A stretch of 64,000 nucleotides of DNA from contig NZ_JAAXKY010000012.1 in the NCBI RefSeq assembly GCF_012911925.1, positions 1-64,000 on the forward strand, given 5' to 3'. Source of the DNA: Pseudonocardia xinjiangensis. GTDB lineage: Bacteria; Actinomycetota; Actinomycetes; Mycobacteriales; Pseudonocardiaceae. Positions 63,010 through 64,000 of the stretch are shown here, one piece after another; the first letter of the stretch is position 1, and every line of letters begins with the position of its first letter. Below the pieces are notes generated by a model. That model saw only the letters and a list, made by a program, of their open reading frames with translations, made no database searches and was not told the origin of the DNA. Position numbers and translations under genes: made by a program.

Positions 63010-64000
63010 CGGCCAGCGCCTCGAACTCGCCGGCGACCAGCGTGCGCCGCAGGGTCTTGCCCACCCCGGAGCGGGGGATCGCCTCGACGGCGATGACCCG
63101 TTTCGGGCGCTTCAGCGACGGCAGCACCGCCCGGGCGTGGGCGACGGTCTCGGCAACCGCCGTGGCGGGGACGATCCCCTGCGCCGGCACCACGAACGCC
63201 GTGACCGCGTGCCCCCACCGCTCGTCGGGGAGGCCGACCACGCACACGTCGACAACGGCGGCACAGCGCGCGAGCGCCGCCTCGATCTCGTCGGGGTAGA
63301 TGTTCTCGCCGCCTGAGTTGATCATGTCGTCGACCCGGCCGGACACCCAGAGGTCGCCGTCGTGGTCGGTGGTCGCCAGGTCGCCGGTGTAGTACCAGCC
63401 GTCCCGGATCGCCTTTTCGTCCGCGTCGGGCCGGTGCCAGTACCCCGCGAACGCCTCCGGGCTCCCCATCGAGACGATCACCTGCCCCTGCTCCCCCGGT
63501 CCGACCAGCGCGTCCGGCGGCGCGCCGACCTCCGGGGCGACCAGCCGGACCTGCGAGAAGATCCCGGCGCGGCCGGCCGAGCCGGGCTTCGCGGCCACGT
63601 CCGGCCCGACGGTGAACGTGTAGATCTCGGTGCTGCCGAAGTGGTTGACGAACGCCGTGGGCGCCACGGCCGCCACGAGCTGCTCGGCCAGCGTGGGTGT
63701 CATCGCCGCGCCCGCGTAGCTGAGCCGGTCCAGGGTCGCCACCTCGCCGAGTCGCCCGCTGTGCAGCAGCGACCAGTAGATCGTGGGCACGAGGTACAGC
63801 GAGGTGACGTTCTCCGCGCGCATCAGCTCCAGCGACGACTCCACGTCGAACTCGGGCTGGGCGACCCACGTCCCCCCGACGACGATGCTGGCCAGCAGGG
63901 TGCGCAGGCCCATGGTGTGGAACATCGGCATCACGCCGAGCACCACCTCGCCCTGGCGCTGCTGGGTCTGGATCGCGTGCGCCACGGCGGCGCTGTGCTC
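63002..64000 (-). CDS. Acyl-CoA synthetase (AMP-forming), 5' end outside the window
   Basis: About 330 C-terminal residues of an adenylate-forming ligase. Motifs: NHFGSTEIYTF (A5), GWYYTGDLATTDHDGDLW (A7), SGRVDDMINSGGENIYPDEI (A8), and the catalytic Lys in RSGVGKTLRRTL (A10). GVMPMFHTMGL near the visible start is typical. The group includes 4-chlorobenzoate- and other aryl-CoA ligases. It would activate the substrate of the downstream molybdenum hydroxylase, which it overlaps. The true start and the AMP-binding P-loop lie beyond the window edge. Confidence 0.94.
   Translation of the reverse strand, partial: EHSAAVAHAIQTQQRQGEVVLGVMPMFHTMGLRTLLASIVVGGTWVAQPEFDVESSLELMRAENVTSLYLVPTIYWSLLHSGRLGEVATLDRLSYAGAAMTPTLAEQLVAAVAPTAFVNHFGSTEIYTFTVGPDVAAKPGSAGRAGIFSQVRLVAPEVGAPPDALVGPGEQGQVIVSMGSPEAFAGYWHRPDADEKAIRDGWYYTGDLATTDHDGDLWVSGRVDDMINSGGENIYPDEIEAALARCAAVVDVCVVGLPDERWGHAVTAFVVPAQGIVPATAVAETVAHARAVLPSLKRPKRVIAVEAIPRSGVGKTLRRTLVAGEFEALADV

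Overview
The window is very high-GC DNA from an actinobacterium, most likely of the Pseudonocardiaceae (Pseudonocardia-like). The evidence is a gcvP / MerR / DUF151 / garA / gcvH / pgsA2-type block as in mycobacteria and their relatives, an F420-dependent glucose-6-phosphate dehydrogenase, SARP-like, MEDS and DUF742 proteins, and frequent GTG starts. Organism assignment is inference. No rRNA, tRNA, CRISPR array, transposase or integrase was recognised.

Layout. 1-6.2 kb: glycine cleavage and linked genes on the minus strand (gcvP behind a tandem glycine riboswitch, a MerR regulator, a DUF151 nuclease, GarA, GcvH, a CDP-alcohol phosphatidyltransferase). 6.3-13 kb: an OsmC-like protein overlapping a thiamine-diphosphate enzyme, then a stress-signalling group (MEDS-STAS antagonist, MEDS-ATPase anti-sigma factor, BTAD regulator, second RsbW-like ATPase, and a DUF4235/ChaB operon). 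13-25 kb: Fgd, a heterodimeric ABC exporter, a DUF2071 protein, an acyl-CoA dehydrogenase, a GntR/UTRA regulator, two alpha/beta hydrolases, RecQ, an EthD protein and an aldo/keto reductase. 26-34 kb: an amine/one-carbon locus (dimethylglycine-oxidase-like enzyme, choline-kinase-like protein, APC permease, gamma-glutamyl-amine synthetase, PuuD-like hydrolase, SDR). 34-40.4 kb: a HelD-type RNA polymerase motor and a SigB/SigF-type sigma factor, followed by DUF6328, DJ-1/PfpI, DUF2945, topoisomerase IB and TraR/DksA genes. 40.4-45.4 kb: a GH65 phosphorylase with a beta-phosphoglucomutase, and a protein that fuses a degenerate ATP-dependent DNA ligase to a degenerate histidine kinase. 45.5-51.1 kb: a DUF3516 helicase, a small unknown protein, DUF742, NUDIX and a membrane protein. 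51.1-57.6 kb: 0.85 kb of lower-GC non-coding DNA, then an unusual five-gene operon (P-loop protein, HExxH metalloprotease, Fe(II)/2-oxoglutarate dioxygenase, DUF6875-like protein, permuted ATP-grasp ligase) with a 21-codon ORF inside it. 57.6-64 kb: a minus-strand catabolic operon (acyl-CoA ligase, molybdenum hydroxylase, crotonase, and one polypeptide fusing the CoxM-, CoxS- and CoxG-type parts).

How the parts may work together. GGGTA-type minus-10 elements, most with a GTTT-like minus-35 box 15-16 nt upstream, precede the sigma gene and six other loci (12.0, 37.9, 38.6 in both directions, 39.9 and 40.4 kb). This suggests a general-stress regulon driven by the sigma factor at 36.6 kb, with candidate regulators at 8.5-12 kb. 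The most novel-looking items are the five-gene operon at 52-57.6 kb, the pseudo-ligase/kinase fusion at 43.8-45.4 kb, the three-part molybdenum-hydroxylase fusion, and a chain of coupled mini-ORFs between the sugar-phosphate genes.
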